A stretch of 64,000 nucleotides of DNA from contig OZ241384.1 in the NCBI GenBank assembly GCA_965200805.1, positions 868,001 through 932,000 on the forward strand. Reading direction: 5' to 3'. The stretch is from MPNP01 sp026709725 (lineage in GTDB: Bacteria; Pseudomonadota; Alphaproteobacteria; Rhodobacterales; Rhodobacteraceae). Numbering within the stretch: the stretch's first letter is position 1; every line of letters starts with the position of its first letter. This document shows positions 43,039 to 52,759 of this stretch, in pieces. The notes beneath the pieces were generated by a model. That model ran no database searches and had not been told where the DNA came from. It was given only the letters and a program-made list of their open reading frames with translations. Both the position numbers and the translations under genes were made by a program.

Positions 43039-44047
43039 GGGATGGGCCCGAAGTGCCTGCCTTTCGTTTGCGGAATTGTGCCAGATGGGTCTCGACAGGC
43101 TGCCAGCTGTCCATACGAAAGCGAACCGGAAGCGTCAGGACCCGCTGACGCCAGCCTGATGGCAGCCGTGCTGCATCTTTCTCCGTCGTCACCAGCTGGG
43201 CCCCCAGGCCTGCTGCTTCAGCCTCCATACGCATGAGAAGGCGCCGGTCGAGATTCTGGTGGTCGGCAAGAGGCCTGAACTTCATGATCTCTGCCCCTGT
43301 CTCGAGCAGGCTGCGCCGAAACTTCTCAGGGTGCGCAATGCCGGCAAAGCCGTAAACCTGCATCCCGGACCAATCAAGACCCGTCTGCAGGGTTTCAATC
43401 CGGCCCGTCAGAACCGGGATCGTGATCATATGCCGCCAGCTCTTCAGGAATGTATTGCGCGTGGCCGGCTGTCCGATAACAATCAGCATATCGGCTCGTG
43501 CCAGTCCCCGCCGGATTGTCTCGCGTAATGGTCCGGCGGGGATGACCCGGCCGTTCCCAAAGCCTGTTCGGGCGTTGACAACCAGAAGGGAAAGATCCCG
43601 GGGTGGGGATGGGGACTGATGTCCATCATCAAGAACGATGATGTCGGACCCCGCATGCATTGCTGCCCGGACCCCGGCACGGCGATCAACAGATTTCCAG
43701 GTTCGGGTTTGACTGGCCAGAACAAGCGGCTCATCACCGACAGCATCCGCCGTGTGGACCCGGACATCGACTTCAACCGGCCCGCGAAGCCTGCCCCGGT
43801 ATCCCCGGGTGACGATGCCTGGTGTCCAACCGGTCTGATGCAGATGTTCTGACAGGGCCATAACAACGGGCGTCTTGCCGCTGCCGCCAACACTGATGTT
43901 GCCAACACAGACAACCGGTACAGGAAATTTGAAACCGGAGCGGCGACGCAAACGGAGGGCGGTGGCCCATGACCAGAGCAGGGAAACAGGCGCAAGAATG
44001 GCCGAACGACGCCCGGGTTTGTGATACCAGAATTCCGGTGCGATCAT
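42956..44047 (-). CDS. lpxK: Tetraacyldisaccharide 4'-kinase
   Basis: This 363-residue inner-membrane-associated kinase phosphorylates lipid A disaccharide at the 4' position. It has an N-terminal membrane-facing helix (ILAPVSLLWSWATALRLRR) and the P-loop GNISVGGSGKT (49-59). Then come ITRGYRGRL and IIVLDDGHQSPSPPRD, the conserved DDGxQ box. The last ~30 residues are basic and poorly conserved and overlap the DsbA-like gene. It lies 30 bp after the DUF4170 gene. Confidence 0.93.
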   Translation of the reverse strand: MIAPEFWYHKPGRRSAILAPVSLLWSWATALRLRRRSGFKFPVPVVCVGNISVGGSGKTPVVMALSEHLHQTGWTPGIVTRGYRGRLRGPVEVDVRVHTADAVGDEPLVLASQTRTWKSVDRRAGVRAAMHAGSDIIVLDDGHQSPSPPRDLSLLVVNARTGFGNGRVIPAGPLRETIRRGLARADMLIVIGQPATRNTFLKSWRHMITIPVLTGRIETLQTGLDWSGMQVYGFAGIAHPEKFRRSLLETGAEIMKFRPLADHQNLDRRLLMRMEAEAAGLGAQLVTTEKDAARLPSGWRQRVLTLPVRFRMDSWQPVETHLAQFRKRKAGTSGPSLTPPDRSVPHQAHRRIHRRTCWSRSCH

Positions 44048-44077
44048 GGCAGTCGGACACTGCCCGCATCATGGCGG

Positions 44078-44335
44078 TCAAGGGCCATTGCTGTCGATTT
44101 CCCGGGTGGCGCTCCCGGGCTGCTGCTCATCAAGCAGGCGATGCAGATGGGCGATGAAATACCGGATCATGGCATTGTCAACTGTTCTCTGTGATACATC
44201 CTTCCAGGCGGCGTAGGCGCTGTCATAATCCGGATAGAGACCGATGATCTCCACATCATCAGGATTGCGGAAACGGCTCTGTTCGGAGTCGGCAAGTTCG
44301 CCACCAAAGACAAGATGCAGACGTTTGGGCATCAT
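44078..44335 (-). CDS. DUF4170 small protein
   Basis: This 85-residue protein has the DUF4170 pattern: KRLHLVFGGELAD, IIGLYPDYDSAYAAWKDVSQ, then DNAMIRYFIAHLHRLLDE. In alphaproteobacteria it is regularly found next to lpxK. Function unknown. It sits 43 bp after pmbA/tldE and 30 bp before lpxK on the same strand. Confidence 0.85.
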   Translation of the reverse strand: MMPKRLHLVFGGELADSEQSRFRNPDDVEIIGLYPDYDSAYAAWKDVSQRTVDNAMIRYFIAHLHRLLDEQQPGSATREIDSNGP

Positions 44336-44378
44336 AAACTCCTCAGGAACTGCCAGACAGTGACGCAGCAGGAAACTG

Positions 44379-45725
44379 TCAGTTGCCCGCGATGGTCAGA
44401 CCTTCAACCAGAAGACTTGGAACCTGTATGCGACGGAACGGGTCCGCATCATTGGCCGGGACGATTGTCCGCAGCATCTCGCGGAGATTCCCCGCAATCG
44501 TGAACTCCGATACGGGTCCGGATGGTTGGCCATTGGTCACCCAATACCCTGAAGCGCCACGGGAGTAGTCACCGGTCGTTGGATTGATGGTTGAACCAAT
44601 GAGCGATGTCACAACCAGTCCTGTTCCCATCTCGCGCTCAAGCTCCTCGCGCGAGATTGTTCCCGGGGTCATGGTGATGTTGCTGGTTGCCGGCGACGGA
44701 GGCGATGCCACACTGCGGGATGCATTTGCGGTGCTTTCCAGACCCAGTTTGCGGGCCGTGGCCAGATCCAGAATCCATGTCTCGAGGACTCCATTGCTGA
44801 CGATGTCACGCTGTACTGTCGGTAAACCCTCAGCGTCAAACAGCCGTGATGCGAGGGAACGCTTGCGCCAGGGATCCTCGGTCAGGGAAAGCGTACCCGG
44901 AAAGACATCGGTTCCAAGCCCATCCCGCAACCAGCTTGAACCGCGCGTGATCGCCTCACCATTGATGGCGGACAGGAAATGACCGACGAGCGATGCCGAC
45001 ACCCGCTGATCAAACAGGACCGGCGCATGTCCTGTTGCGGGTCGGGTCGGATTCAGCCGGGCGACAGCCCGTTCACCAGCGATGCGGCCAATATCGTGCC
45101 AACTGGACATGTCTTCGGGGAAAACCCGCGACTCACCATAGTAATCCGTTTCCATTGCCAGGTCCTTGCCGGCGATCACGGCACAACCGACAGCCTGTGA
45201 TTTTTTACGGCTTGTCGCAACAAAACCGTTACTTTGGCGCATCATGATTGCAACCTGACCTGTGGAAGCAGAGGCGGCCTCGACCGACTCGACACCGTTG
45301 ACAGCGAGTGCGGCAGATTCAATCTCCCTGGCGATTGATTCAAGCTCCGTCGGCTCCAGAGCAGGATCTTCTGCATACGTGTCCAGAATGTCTGTGTTCC
45401 GTTTCGTGGCCAGCCGATCGGGTTCGGCAAGACCCAGACAGGGGTCTTCAGGAGCAAGGCGTGCCATGGCTACAACCCGTTCTGCCATGTCATCAAGTGC
45501 CTCAGGGCGCGTATCGGATCCTGAGATACATGCCTGTTGCTTTCCGATGAGCACACGAATTCCAAGTGCGACCTCATCAGAACTTTCAGCATGTTCGAGC
45601 TGACGGTTTCGGACTGTAATCGCCACGGACTCCTCATCCACCACCAGGATATCAATACTGTCGGCACCATAAGACATGGCCCTGTCATGCAAGCGTTCGG
45701 CGATCTCACTCAGCGCTGTCATCAT
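44379..45725 (-). CDS. pmbA: TldD/PmbA-family metalloprotease subunit (TldE)
   Basis: This 448-residue protein is the TldE half of the TldD/E protease that degrades unfolded peptides and matures some antimicrobial peptides. It has an N-terminal domain with GADSIDILVVDEESVAITVR, a middle QSNGFVATSRKK region, and a C-terminal RGASGYWVTNGQPSGPVSEF segment. It lacks the HExxxH zinc motif, as TldE proteins do. AGGAG fixes the ATG at 45725, not the frame start at 45743. TldD is not in the window. Confidence 0.9.
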   Translation of the reverse strand: MMTALSEIAERLHDRAMSYGADSIDILVVDEESVAITVRNRQLEHAESSDEVALGIRVLIGKQQACISGSDTRPEALDDMAERVVAMARLAPEDPCLGLAEPDRLATKRNTDILDTYAEDPALEPTELESIAREIESAALAVNGVESVEAASASTGQVAIMMRQSNGFVATSRKKSQAVGCAVIAGKDLAMETDYYGESRVFPEDMSSWHDIGRIAGERAVARLNPTRPATGHAPVLFDQRVSASLVGHFLSAINGEAITRGSSWLRDGLGTDVFPGTLSLTEDPWRKRSLASRLFDAEGLPTVQRDIVSNGVLETWILDLATARKLGLESTANASRSVASPPSPATSNITMTPGTISREELEREMGTGLVVTSLIGSTINPTTGDYSRGASGYWVTNGQPSGPVSEFTIAGNLREMLRTIVPANDADPFRRIQVPSLLVEGLTIAGN

Positions 45726-45759
45726 TGCGTTCTCCTGTCGCATCCTGTCCGGTCACGTA

Positions 45760-47232
45760 TCACGGAACCTGACCATTGACGGTCATTCGATCACCGGGTT
45801 CGAAAATGTAGATATAGCGTTTGATCTGACCATCATCAGCCTGCCAGTTTGGAGCGAAGGCATCCAGCAGCAACGAAAGAGCACCCGGCTCTCCAAGATA
45901 CGGGCCCAGGATTTCGACAAGATCGCGGAAATTGCGGGTGCGGAGATCAAGCCGTCCGATCAGGTCCGGCTCGGACGAGGTTGCTCCGACAAGCTCCAAC
46001 CGGCCTTCGGCCTGCATGATCGTGCCCAGCAGATTCAGATCAAATGCCCGAATATCGGCAAGAAACCGGTCAAATTGCCATCCACCGACAGGGCCTTCAT
46101 CGGTCGTGACATCAGCCTGCATTCCAAGTTCAATGTCATGGGATATTGCCGTTCCGGTGAGGAGGCCATCCGGGTCAATGACGCGCAGGAGTTCATCATT
46201 CATCCGAAGGGAACCGGTTTGCAACTTCAGTGTCGATGCGATGCTGTTCTGGTCGGGGCTGTCAGGCAAAATGCTGAAGAGGGCTGTATGCCCGTCCGAT
46301 TCGAATACGGGCAGTTCATGATCCGGATTCTCCATCAGAAATTTGTAACTGTCCAAATCAGTCCCGAGCAGGATCCTTGTCTCGTCCAGAAGGAAGTCGA
46401 AACCGTAGCCCTCGGACTGAACAGTTGTGGTCACACCCGACATACCTTCTTCAGGCAGGAACCTGAACACTGACGGTTTGGATCTGTAGCTGCCGCTCAT
46501 GACAGGAATTCCATAAAACAGGTCGGCAACTGCCTGCCTTTGCGGTGCGATGATGATTCTGAATTCTGATCCCATATGTTCGATTTTCTGCATTGGTTCC
46601 GACCCATTCGCCGGATTGGCGATCACCCGGCGTGCCCCGCCGACATTCGAAGTGTAGGTTATCATATCCGTTTGACCGACCGGACCGGTCATGGTGAACG
46701 TTCCGGTATAGTCAACAAGTTCCAGTGCGGAAGTGGTCAGACGATTATTTCCGGTCTGAACAGATGTGATTGCGGCGCGGGCAAGTGCAAAATTGAAGTC
46801 AATCTCTCCATCAGCAATGTCAAGCATCATCGCCTGGTTGCCCAGCGCGAAATCCGCCACCAGCCATACATGCTCACCAAAGAAACGGGCATCAATCCGG
46901 GTCGTCCCTGCGGACGGCAGTTCCAGCTGGAATTTTGCCGGATCAATCTCTGTCACCGTCAGGTCATCAAGGGACACCTGAATGGACTGACCGTTGTCGA
47001 TGAGATCCAGAAAGAGTCCGAAATGGGGGCGGACCGTGATTGTCACATCCCGCAGTCGGTGCTTTGGTCCCTCTGATATTCTGTCCCGATACATCAGATT
47101 GATGCCGCGGGCTTCCAGCGTTTCGATCATCATTTCAATCGGTGTATGAGCCGCCAGTGGATGACAGGGCAGGAGGGCTGCCAGGGCAAGAGAGATGATC
47201 CCATATGCCCGGGTCGATAACGGTCTCATCAT
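45760..47232 (-). CDS. DUF2125 periplasmic protein
   Basis: This 490-residue protein has a signal peptide (MMRPLSTRAYGIISLALAAL, cut near CHPLAA). A long strand-rich body includes VTITVRPHFGLFLDLIDNG and GMSGVTTTVQSEGYGFDFL. The pattern fits DUF2125 proteins, repeated beta modules predicted to sit in the periplasm of alphaproteobacteria. It is the first gene upstream of pmbA, 34 bp away, so probably co-transcribed. Function unknown. Confidence 0.75.
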   Translation of the reverse strand: MMRPLSTRAYGIISLALAALLPCHPLAAHTPIEMMIETLEARGINLMYRDRISEGPKHRLRDVTITVRPHFGLFLDLIDNGQSIQVSLDDLTVTEIDPAKFQLELPSAGTTRIDARFFGEHVWLVADFALGNQAMMLDIADGEIDFNFALARAAITSVQTGNNRLTTSALELVDYTGTFTMTGPVGQTDMITYTSNVGGARRVIANPANGSEPMQKIEHMGSEFRIIIAPQRQAVADLFYGIPVMSGSYRSKPSVFRFLPEEGMSGVTTTVQSEGYGFDFLLDETRILLGTDLDSYKFLMENPDHELPVFESDGHTALFSILPDSPDQNSIASTLKLQTGSLRMNDELLRVIDPDGLLTGTAISHDIELGMQADVTTDEGPVGGWQFDRFLADIRAFDLNLLGTIMQAEGRLELVGATSSEPDLIGRLDLRTRNFRDLVEILGPYLGEPGALSLLLDAFAPNWQADDGQIKRYIYIFEPGDRMTVNGQVP

Positions 47233-47311
47233 GTGATCATGCTCCGCCCGATCGTTGATTGGCCCACCCGGGCATCCGGTTCCATCCGGGCACCTGGCAG
47301 AATCATGGTGC

Positions 47312-47908
47312 TCATGCAGCCCCCATTGCGCTGACCCGCCTGAATGCCGGTCGTATCTCCATATGGTCCCTATATTCGAGGAGAACGGGATGCGTAATCG
47401 GAAACCCGGCCTTCCCGCACCAGACCAGACAATCCATGAGGATAAAATCAGGGACTGTGAGATGATTCCCTGTCAGAAAGGGCGCAAAAACTGCACGTGA
47501 GCACAGGCTTTGAACGGACCGGCCGAACTCCCACTTCAGTGAAGGCTTGATGTCCGGAACACGATACTCTTCCGGCAGGATAAAACTGTGCCGTGCGGCC
47601 GCCCAAAGGCACGCGTCAAACTCATCAAGCAGCATATACATCAGTGATTCCTGAAATGCGCGTTCCGTTGACCCGGTCGGATGCGTGTAGTGCGAATCAT
47701 AGCAGTCGGCGAGATAGTTCAGGATTGCTGTAGAGTCGGTAACAACAACATCTCCATCAACCAGAACCGGCACCTTGCCTGCCGGATAGATGGCACGAAG
47801 CCGGGCATCATGAGGCAGAATATCGACATGCTGATACTCCCTGCCCATCTCTTCCAGCATCCACAGGACCCGGAATGCCCTGCTCTGAACCTTGCCGTAG
47901 ACCTTCAT
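47312..47908 (-). CDS. Glutathione S-transferase family protein
   Basis: This is a 198-residue protein. The N-terminal thioredoxin-like domain has MKVYGKVQSRAFRVLWMLEE, then AGKVPVLVDGDVVVTDSTAI, where the cis-Pro (VPVL) and the DSTAI glutathione-binding loop are clear. A helical C-terminal domain follows, with TVPDFILMDCLVW containing the capping Asp. The ATG overlaps the holA stop (47905-47908). Substrate unknown. Confidence 0.9.
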   Translation of the reverse strand: MKVYGKVQSRAFRVLWMLEEMGREYQHVDILPHDARLRAIYPAGKVPVLVDGDVVVTDSTAILNYLADCYDSHYTHPTGSTERAFQESLMYMLLDEFDACLWAAARHSFILPEEYRVPDIKPSLKWEFGRSVQSLCSRAVFAPFLTGNHLTVPDFILMDCLVWCGKAGFPITHPVLLEYRDHMEIRPAFRRVSAMGAA

Positions 47909-48936
47909 CGCGGACCTTTCCAGAGAGCGATCCGGAGAAATGTCCGTTCAACCAGTGATTTTGCCGGTGCATTGCCACCACCCCGCAGATTGAGATCGGC
48001 TTCGGTCAACATGTGCAGTGCATATCGGGCCCCTGAGACACCCCAGGAATTGGCCTGATTGATCAGTTGGCGCTGGCGCGGGCCAAAAACGGGCGGCTTT
48101 AACCGTCGCGTGCCGGACTCGGCACCCTGTGGGTCGGAGGCGACCTTCAGGATGCTGCGAAAGATTGTCTCGGCCTGAATGACAAGGCCAACCGGGTTGC
48201 TTTCCTGTACTGTCAGTCTGCGGAATGCCGGACCGATGGCCTGGGGCTGGCGGTTGGCGACAGCCTTGAGCAGTCTTTCAGTAGCCGCGGCAATCGTCAG
48301 CGGCACACACGCGTCAAGATCATCGATGCCGAGTGTGGTCGGATCGTCAAGCTTGTAGAGGACCAGTTTTTCAATGATCCCCCGCACCATTGCCGGATCG
48401 TATTCGGCGAGGCGGGCTGTCAGATGACGCAGGAGATCATCGGAAACCTGGGTGAGGCCGGCATCATTGAGCATTCCCCGCACATCCTGCGCTGTCAACG
48501 GGTTGTCGAAAATCGCCGTAGCAGCCAGTTCAGAATTCGATTCGAAGAGTTTGCGCAACCTTGATGCCGGCCGCAGATAGGTTCGGGCCGTGATGACCAT
48601 GCGTGCGGAATCGGCATCAAGTTCGGGCAGGATCTTCTCTATGATCGCTGCAAGCGCATCACCAGCGTCGCTTATGACCACAACCCGATCGCCATCGGCA
48701 AAGAAACTTGTTGCGTTCATGGCCATAAACAGCGTGTTGGGTCTGGCAACAACGCCTGCTGCCTCAAGCGTCTCTATCCGCATCCCGTCCCTGGCATCCG
48801 GGCCACCGAGCATGCCGACAGTTTTATCACGCAACTGCAGCATCCGGGCTTCATGCTGGCCGTGAAGCAGATATGCCCGACACCACTTCCCGGGTGATGC
48901 CAAATGACCGGCCAGGTCACCGGACTTGATCTTCAT
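47905..48936 (-). CDS. holA: DNA polymerase III subunit delta
   Basis: This 343-residue clamp-loader subunit opens the beta clamp. It has the non-canonical nucleotide-binding-like N-terminal region (RAYLLHGQHEARMLQLRDKT), the LLRHLTARLAEYD segment of domain II, and a C-terminal collar region rich in helices (RQRQLINQANSW). Length matches HolA. It follows lptE with a 4-bp ATGA overlap, the usual leuS-lptE-holA order. Confidence 0.9.
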   Translation of the reverse strand: MKIKSGDLAGHLASPGKWCRAYLLHGQHEARMLQLRDKTVGMLGGPDARDGMRIETLEAAGVVARPNTLFMAMNATSFFADGDRVVVISDAGDALAAIIEKILPELDADSARMVITARTYLRPASRLRKLFESNSELAATAIFDNPLTAQDVRGMLNDAGLTQVSDDLLRHLTARLAEYDPAMVRGIIEKLVLYKLDDPTTLGIDDLDACVPLTIAAATERLLKAVANRQPQAIGPAFRRLTVQESNPVGLVIQAETIFRSILKVASDPQGAESGTRRLKPPVFGPRQRQLINQANSWGVSGARYALHMLTEADLNLRGGGNAPAKSLVERTFLRIALWKGPR

Positions 48937-49442
48937 ACCCCGATCTGCGTTGCCTGCGCCAGCAGCAGATGATGGATACGATCCGCCAGTATGGTGAGGA
49001 CGCGCTCATTGGCATCATCAAATGAGGCCTGGTTGACTGCGGCCCAGCGTGTTTGATCCCAGGTTGCTGTCGCACTGATGCTGTCTGTCAGCATCAACCG
49101 TCCGGTCCCGCTCTCCTCAAGGATGATGCTTGCCGTGCCCACCCTGATATACCGGTTGACATCCCTGCCAACCAGCGGCCCTTCGCGGGTCGAAACATTC
49201 AGATCAACTGTCAGGGTATAGAGCGGATCAGCGGCAGTGCTGCCAAGGTTCTCGCGGAGCATGTGTTCAAGGATGAAGCCTTCACGCTCACCTCTCACCG
49301 CAATGGTGGTCTTGTGGCTGAGGACGGCAATTGAGGACACCTTCTCACTTTCTGCCCCCTGCTTGTGGGCCGGCTCAAAGTCACATCCGACCAGAAGGAT
49401 CGCACCAAGTACAGCGATAAAAATCGTTCTAGATGATGACAT
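48933..49442 (-). CDS. lptE: LPS-assembly lipoprotein LptE
   Basis: The 169-residue protein starts MSSSRTIFIAVLGAILLVGC, a lipoprotein signal with lipidation Cys20. The mature part has strand-helix organisation with the conserved YTLTVDLNVSTREG and ATATWDQTRWAAVNQASFDD. LptE plugs the LptD outer-membrane channel for lipopolysaccharide insertion. It overlaps leuS by 14 bp and holA by 4 bp. A longer frame start at 49493 is within leuS and not supported. Confidence 0.87.
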   Translation of the reverse strand: MSSSRTIFIAVLGAILLVGCDFEPAHKQGAESEKVSSIAVLSHKTTIAVRGEREGFILEHMLRENLGSTAADPLYTLTVDLNVSTREGPLVGRDVNRYIRVGTASIILEESGTGRLMLTDSISATATWDQTRWAAVNQASFDDANERVLTILADRIHHLLLAQATQIGV

Positions 49443-51993
49443 TGGCAATTCGGTCAGGCACGATAATGACCTTCTTCGGTTTCTTCCCCGCAAGGTATCG
49501 CATCACTGTGGCGTTTGCCAGAACATGTTCACGGACAGCACCTGCATCAAGACCCTTGTCCAGAGTGATCTCGTCCCGACGCTTGCCATTGATCTGAATT
49601 GGCATTGTCATGCGGGTTACCTGCGCCAGTGCCTCATCAGCAACAGGCCATGGACATGTGGCCAGCAATCCCTCTCCGCGGAAAATCTGCCAGATTTCCT
49701 CGGCCAGATGCGGCGTGATTGGTGCCATCAGGCGGATCATGATTATAAAGGCTTCACGTTTGGCATCTGTGCCGGTCGTCATCTTCTGGATTGAATTTGA
49801 CAACTCAAACAGACGGGCAATGGCCGTGTTGAAAGTGAGGTTTTCAATGCCGGCTGTCACGTCCCCGATGGTCTTGTGAGCCAGCTGCAACAACCGCCGG
49901 TTGTCTTCCGGTTTCCCCCGTATCGATTCGGCAGAACTGATCTCCCGGGCCAGTTTCCAGATCCGTTCAAGATGTCTTGATGCGGCTTCCACACCTGCAT
50001 CGGTCCATTCAACATCCCGCTCGGGCGGTGAATCCGATACGATGTACCAGCGGATTGTATCAGCTCCGAATTTGGCAATGAGATCCTCAGGATCGATGAC
50101 ATTTTTTTTGGATTTGGACATCTTCGCCGATGGCAGAACCTCAACAGAATCGCCGGTCTTCCGCAGGCGTGCACCATCACCCGAAACCTCAACATCCCGC
50201 GGGAAATGATACACCGGGGAGCCGGAGTCACTGACACTCTGATAGATCGCATGATTGACCATCCCCTGGGTAAACAACCCTTCGAATGGCTCGATAAAGG
50301 CTGCGTGCAGATGACCCACGCGCTGCATGGCCCGGGTGAAGAACCGTGAGTAGAGCAGGTGCAGGATCGCATGCTCAACACCGCCGATATACTGATCGAC
50401 ATTCATCCAGTACCCAAACTCCTCGGGGACAGTCGGAATTTCTGCGCACGGACTGGTGAAACGCAGGAAATACCAGGAACTGTCGACGAATGTGTCCATT
50501 GTATCCGTCTCACGTGTGGCCTCCCCACCACAAGCGGGACAGGAGCACATCTTCCAGGCCGGATGACGATCAAGCGGATTGCCCGGCACATCGAACGCGA
50601 TATCCTCCGGCAGTGTCAGTGGCAGATCCTCATGTCTGAGGGGAACCATGCCGCATGTCCTGCAGTAAACAACCGGAATCGGGCAACCCCAGTAGCGCTG
50701 GCGACTGATGATCCAGTCACGCAGACGGTAGCGCACAACACCCTGACCAATCCCCGCCTTTTCACACCACGCAATCGCGGCCTCCACCGCCGCATGACCA
50801 GTCTGCATCTCCGCGCCGGCTACCCTGCTCCGGTATCGGACAACCGTCTCCTTGGGTGGAACAAAGGCCTGATCAGCGACCGGTCGGTCGCTGTCGCATG
50901 GAAAGAACACATCAATCACGGGCAGCCCATATTTTCGGCAAAAATCAAGGTCACGCTGATCATGCGCGGGGCAGCCAAAGATGGCACCGGTTCCAACCGT
51001 CACAATGATAAAATTGGCAATCCAGATCGGCAGTTCCTTCGTGTCGTCCAAAGGATGCAGAACCGTGCAGCCGGTATCAATCCCCGCCTTCTCAACCCGG
51101 GTGACTTCGCTTTCCGCTGTGCCGGTCCGCTGACACTCGCTGAGAAACGCCGCAATGGCCGGATTGTCTTTGGCCAGAGCCAGCGCAAGCGGGTGCTCTG
51201 GCGAAATGGCGGCAAAGGTTGCACCGGTCAACGTATCAGGGCGGGTCGTGTAGACCTTCAGCGAATCAAATCCAGCCGGGCATCCAACCGTCCTGAATGC
51301 AAATTCGAGACCCCTGGATTTACCAATCCAGTTGCGCTGCATCAGGCGAACCTTCTCGGGCCAGCGCTCCAGCCTGTCGAGCGCCTGGAGTAAATCTTCA
51401 GCAAAATCACTGATCCGGAAGTGCCATTGTGGCAGCGTTTTGTGTTCGACGGTGGCGCCGGACCGCCATCCCTTGCCGTCGATAACCTGCTCATTGGCCA
51501 GAACAGTTTTGTCAACGGGGTCCCAGTTGACAGTTGCATCGCGCCGGTAGGCCAAATCCGCATCCAGCATGTCCAGAAACAGACGCTGCTGCTGACCGTA
51601 ATACATGACATCGCATGTTGCCAGTTCCCGGTCCCAGTCTACAGACAAACCCAGCAACTGTAGTTGTCGTCGCATGTCGGCAATGTTGTTTCGTGTCCAT
51701 TCACCGGGATGAACATTGCGGTCCATGGCGGCATTCTCGGCCGGCATACCAAATGCATCCCAACCCATTGGATGCAGAACATTGAATCCCTTTGAGATTT
51801 TATAGCGTGCGATAATATCGCCCATGGTGTAGTTGCGTACATGTCCCATGTGAATCCGGCCGGATGGGTAGGGGAACATTTCCAGAACATAGTATTTTTT
51901 CCTGGCACAGTCCGGCTTTGCGGCAAAGACGCCGGCATCATTCCATCGACGCTGCCAGGTCTTCTCGACCCTCTGGGCATCATACTCTGACAT
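49429..51993 (-). CDS. leuS: Leucyl-tRNA synthetase
   Basis: This 854-residue class I enzyme charges tRNA-Leu. PYPSGRIHMGHVRNY holds the HIGH motif as HMGH (48-51). The CP1 editing domain (about 220-420) has TTRPDTLTGATFAAISPEHP, the T-rich editing site. The MSK loop is in AKMSKSKKNV at about 620. The anticodon-binding helical domain and a short C-terminal domain complete it. It is the first gene of the leuS-lptE-holA-GST unit. Confidence 0.96.
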   Translation of the reverse strand: MSEYDAQRVEKTWQRRWNDAGVFAAKPDCARKKYYVLEMFPYPSGRIHMGHVRNYTMGDIIARYKISKGFNVLHPMGWDAFGMPAENAAMDRNVHPGEWTRNNIADMRRQLQLLGLSVDWDRELATCDVMYYGQQQRLFLDMLDADLAYRRDATVNWDPVDKTVLANEQVIDGKGWRSGATVEHKTLPQWHFRISDFAEDLLQALDRLERWPEKVRLMQRNWIGKSRGLEFAFRTVGCPAGFDSLKVYTTRPDTLTGATFAAISPEHPLALALAKDNPAIAAFLSECQRTGTAESEVTRVEKAGIDTGCTVLHPLDDTKELPIWIANFIIVTVGTGAIFGCPAHDQRDLDFCRKYGLPVIDVFFPCDSDRPVADQAFVPPKETVVRYRSRVAGAEMQTGHAAVEAAIAWCEKAGIGQGVVRYRLRDWIISRQRYWGCPIPVVYCRTCGMVPLRHEDLPLTLPEDIAFDVPGNPLDRHPAWKMCSCPACGGEATRETDTMDTFVDSSWYFLRFTSPCAEIPTVPEEFGYWMNVDQYIGGVEHAILHLLYSRFFTRAMQRVGHLHAAFIEPFEGLFTQGMVNHAIYQSVSDSGSPVYHFPRDVEVSGDGARLRKTGDSVEVLPSAKMSKSKKNVIDPEDLIAKFGADTIRWYIVSDSPPERDVEWTDAGVEAASRHLERIWKLAREISSAESIRGKPEDNRRLLQLAHKTIGDVTAGIENLTFNTAIARLFELSNSIQKMTTGTDAKREAFIIMIRLMAPITPHLAEEIWQIFRGEGLLATCPWPVADEALAQVTRMTMPIQINGKRRDEITLDKGLDAGAVREHVLANATVMRYLAGKKPKKVIIVPDRIANVII

Positions 51994-52054
51994 TCGGAAT
52001 TCCAGTCAGTCCGGTGTCCTGCACAGCGTTCACGCTGTACTTCACATCACCCGC

Positions 52055-52513
52055 TCAAAAACTCAGTCGCTCCACCCGCATCTGCCGGGCCCGCGTCAGA
52101 ATGGCGTTCTCAACCTCATGGACAGTGTCCGGGTCCGCCGGACCTGACCGGGTGTCCAGCACGAGATCAAGGGATCGTGCATCAAGGGCCGGATCATCAA
52201 TCAGGATGGTGGCACGGAACTCCCTGCCACCACCGGGTGGCTGTCCCCACCCGGTCACAATGACACCCGTGAAGGGATCAATGGATTCCACTGGCAGAAA
52301 ATCAAGGATATCCAGCGAGGCATGCCAGAGATAGCGATTGGCCCGGACGGGCGATGCAACATCATCACGATTCTCGAACAGATCCCAGATTGTCTCTCTC
52401 TCTTCCTCCTCCTGTGCCGGAGCTGATCTCTCCCCATCAGAATTGGAACAGGCAACCAGTGCTGCGGAAAGCGCAATCATGACAATCCGGCGCAAAATTC
52501 TGTCGAGTGCCAT
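52055..52513 (-). CDS. DUF3576 lipoprotein
   Basis: The 152-residue protein starts MALDRILRRIVMIALSAALV followed by AC, a lipobox with Cys22. The mature part has IWDLFENRDD, ANRYLWHASLDILDFLPVES, DPFTGVIVTGWG and ALDARSLDLVL, which match DUF3576. Such genes lie directly upstream of leuS in many alphaproteobacteria, as here with a 61-bp gap. AGTGAG precedes the chosen ATG. Role unknown, probably inner face of the outer membrane. Confidence 0.85.
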   Translation of the reverse strand: MALDRILRRIVMIALSAALVACSNSDGERSAPAQEEEERETIWDLFENRDDVASPVRANRYLWHASLDILDFLPVESIDPFTGVIVTGWGQPPGGGREFRATILIDDPALDARSLDLVLDTRSGPADPDTVHEVENAILTRARQMRVERLSF

Positions 52514-52759
52514 ATGCAATCTCACTTCTACTGGCAGCCTCACGTCTCCTGAACACGCCCATCCATACAGTCATGCGTGACCTGAAACAAGATTCGCACC
52601 TGCACCATGACCCCGGGCATCGGCGTGTCACCAACGATTTTTGTCAACATGCCTTTGGTAACGGCCGCGGAAATCATATCCCATCGCCGCATAAAGGAAC
52701 ACTGGGTCGTTCAACAGCAAATTCCTGCGGGATCATCGGCCCCGCACCGACGACATGGC

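Noticed and set aside
45676..46473. 265-codon plus-strand open frame opposite the DUF2125 gene
   Set aside because: It is antisense to a signal-peptide-bearing gene with a coherent operon position. No ribosome site or family signature.
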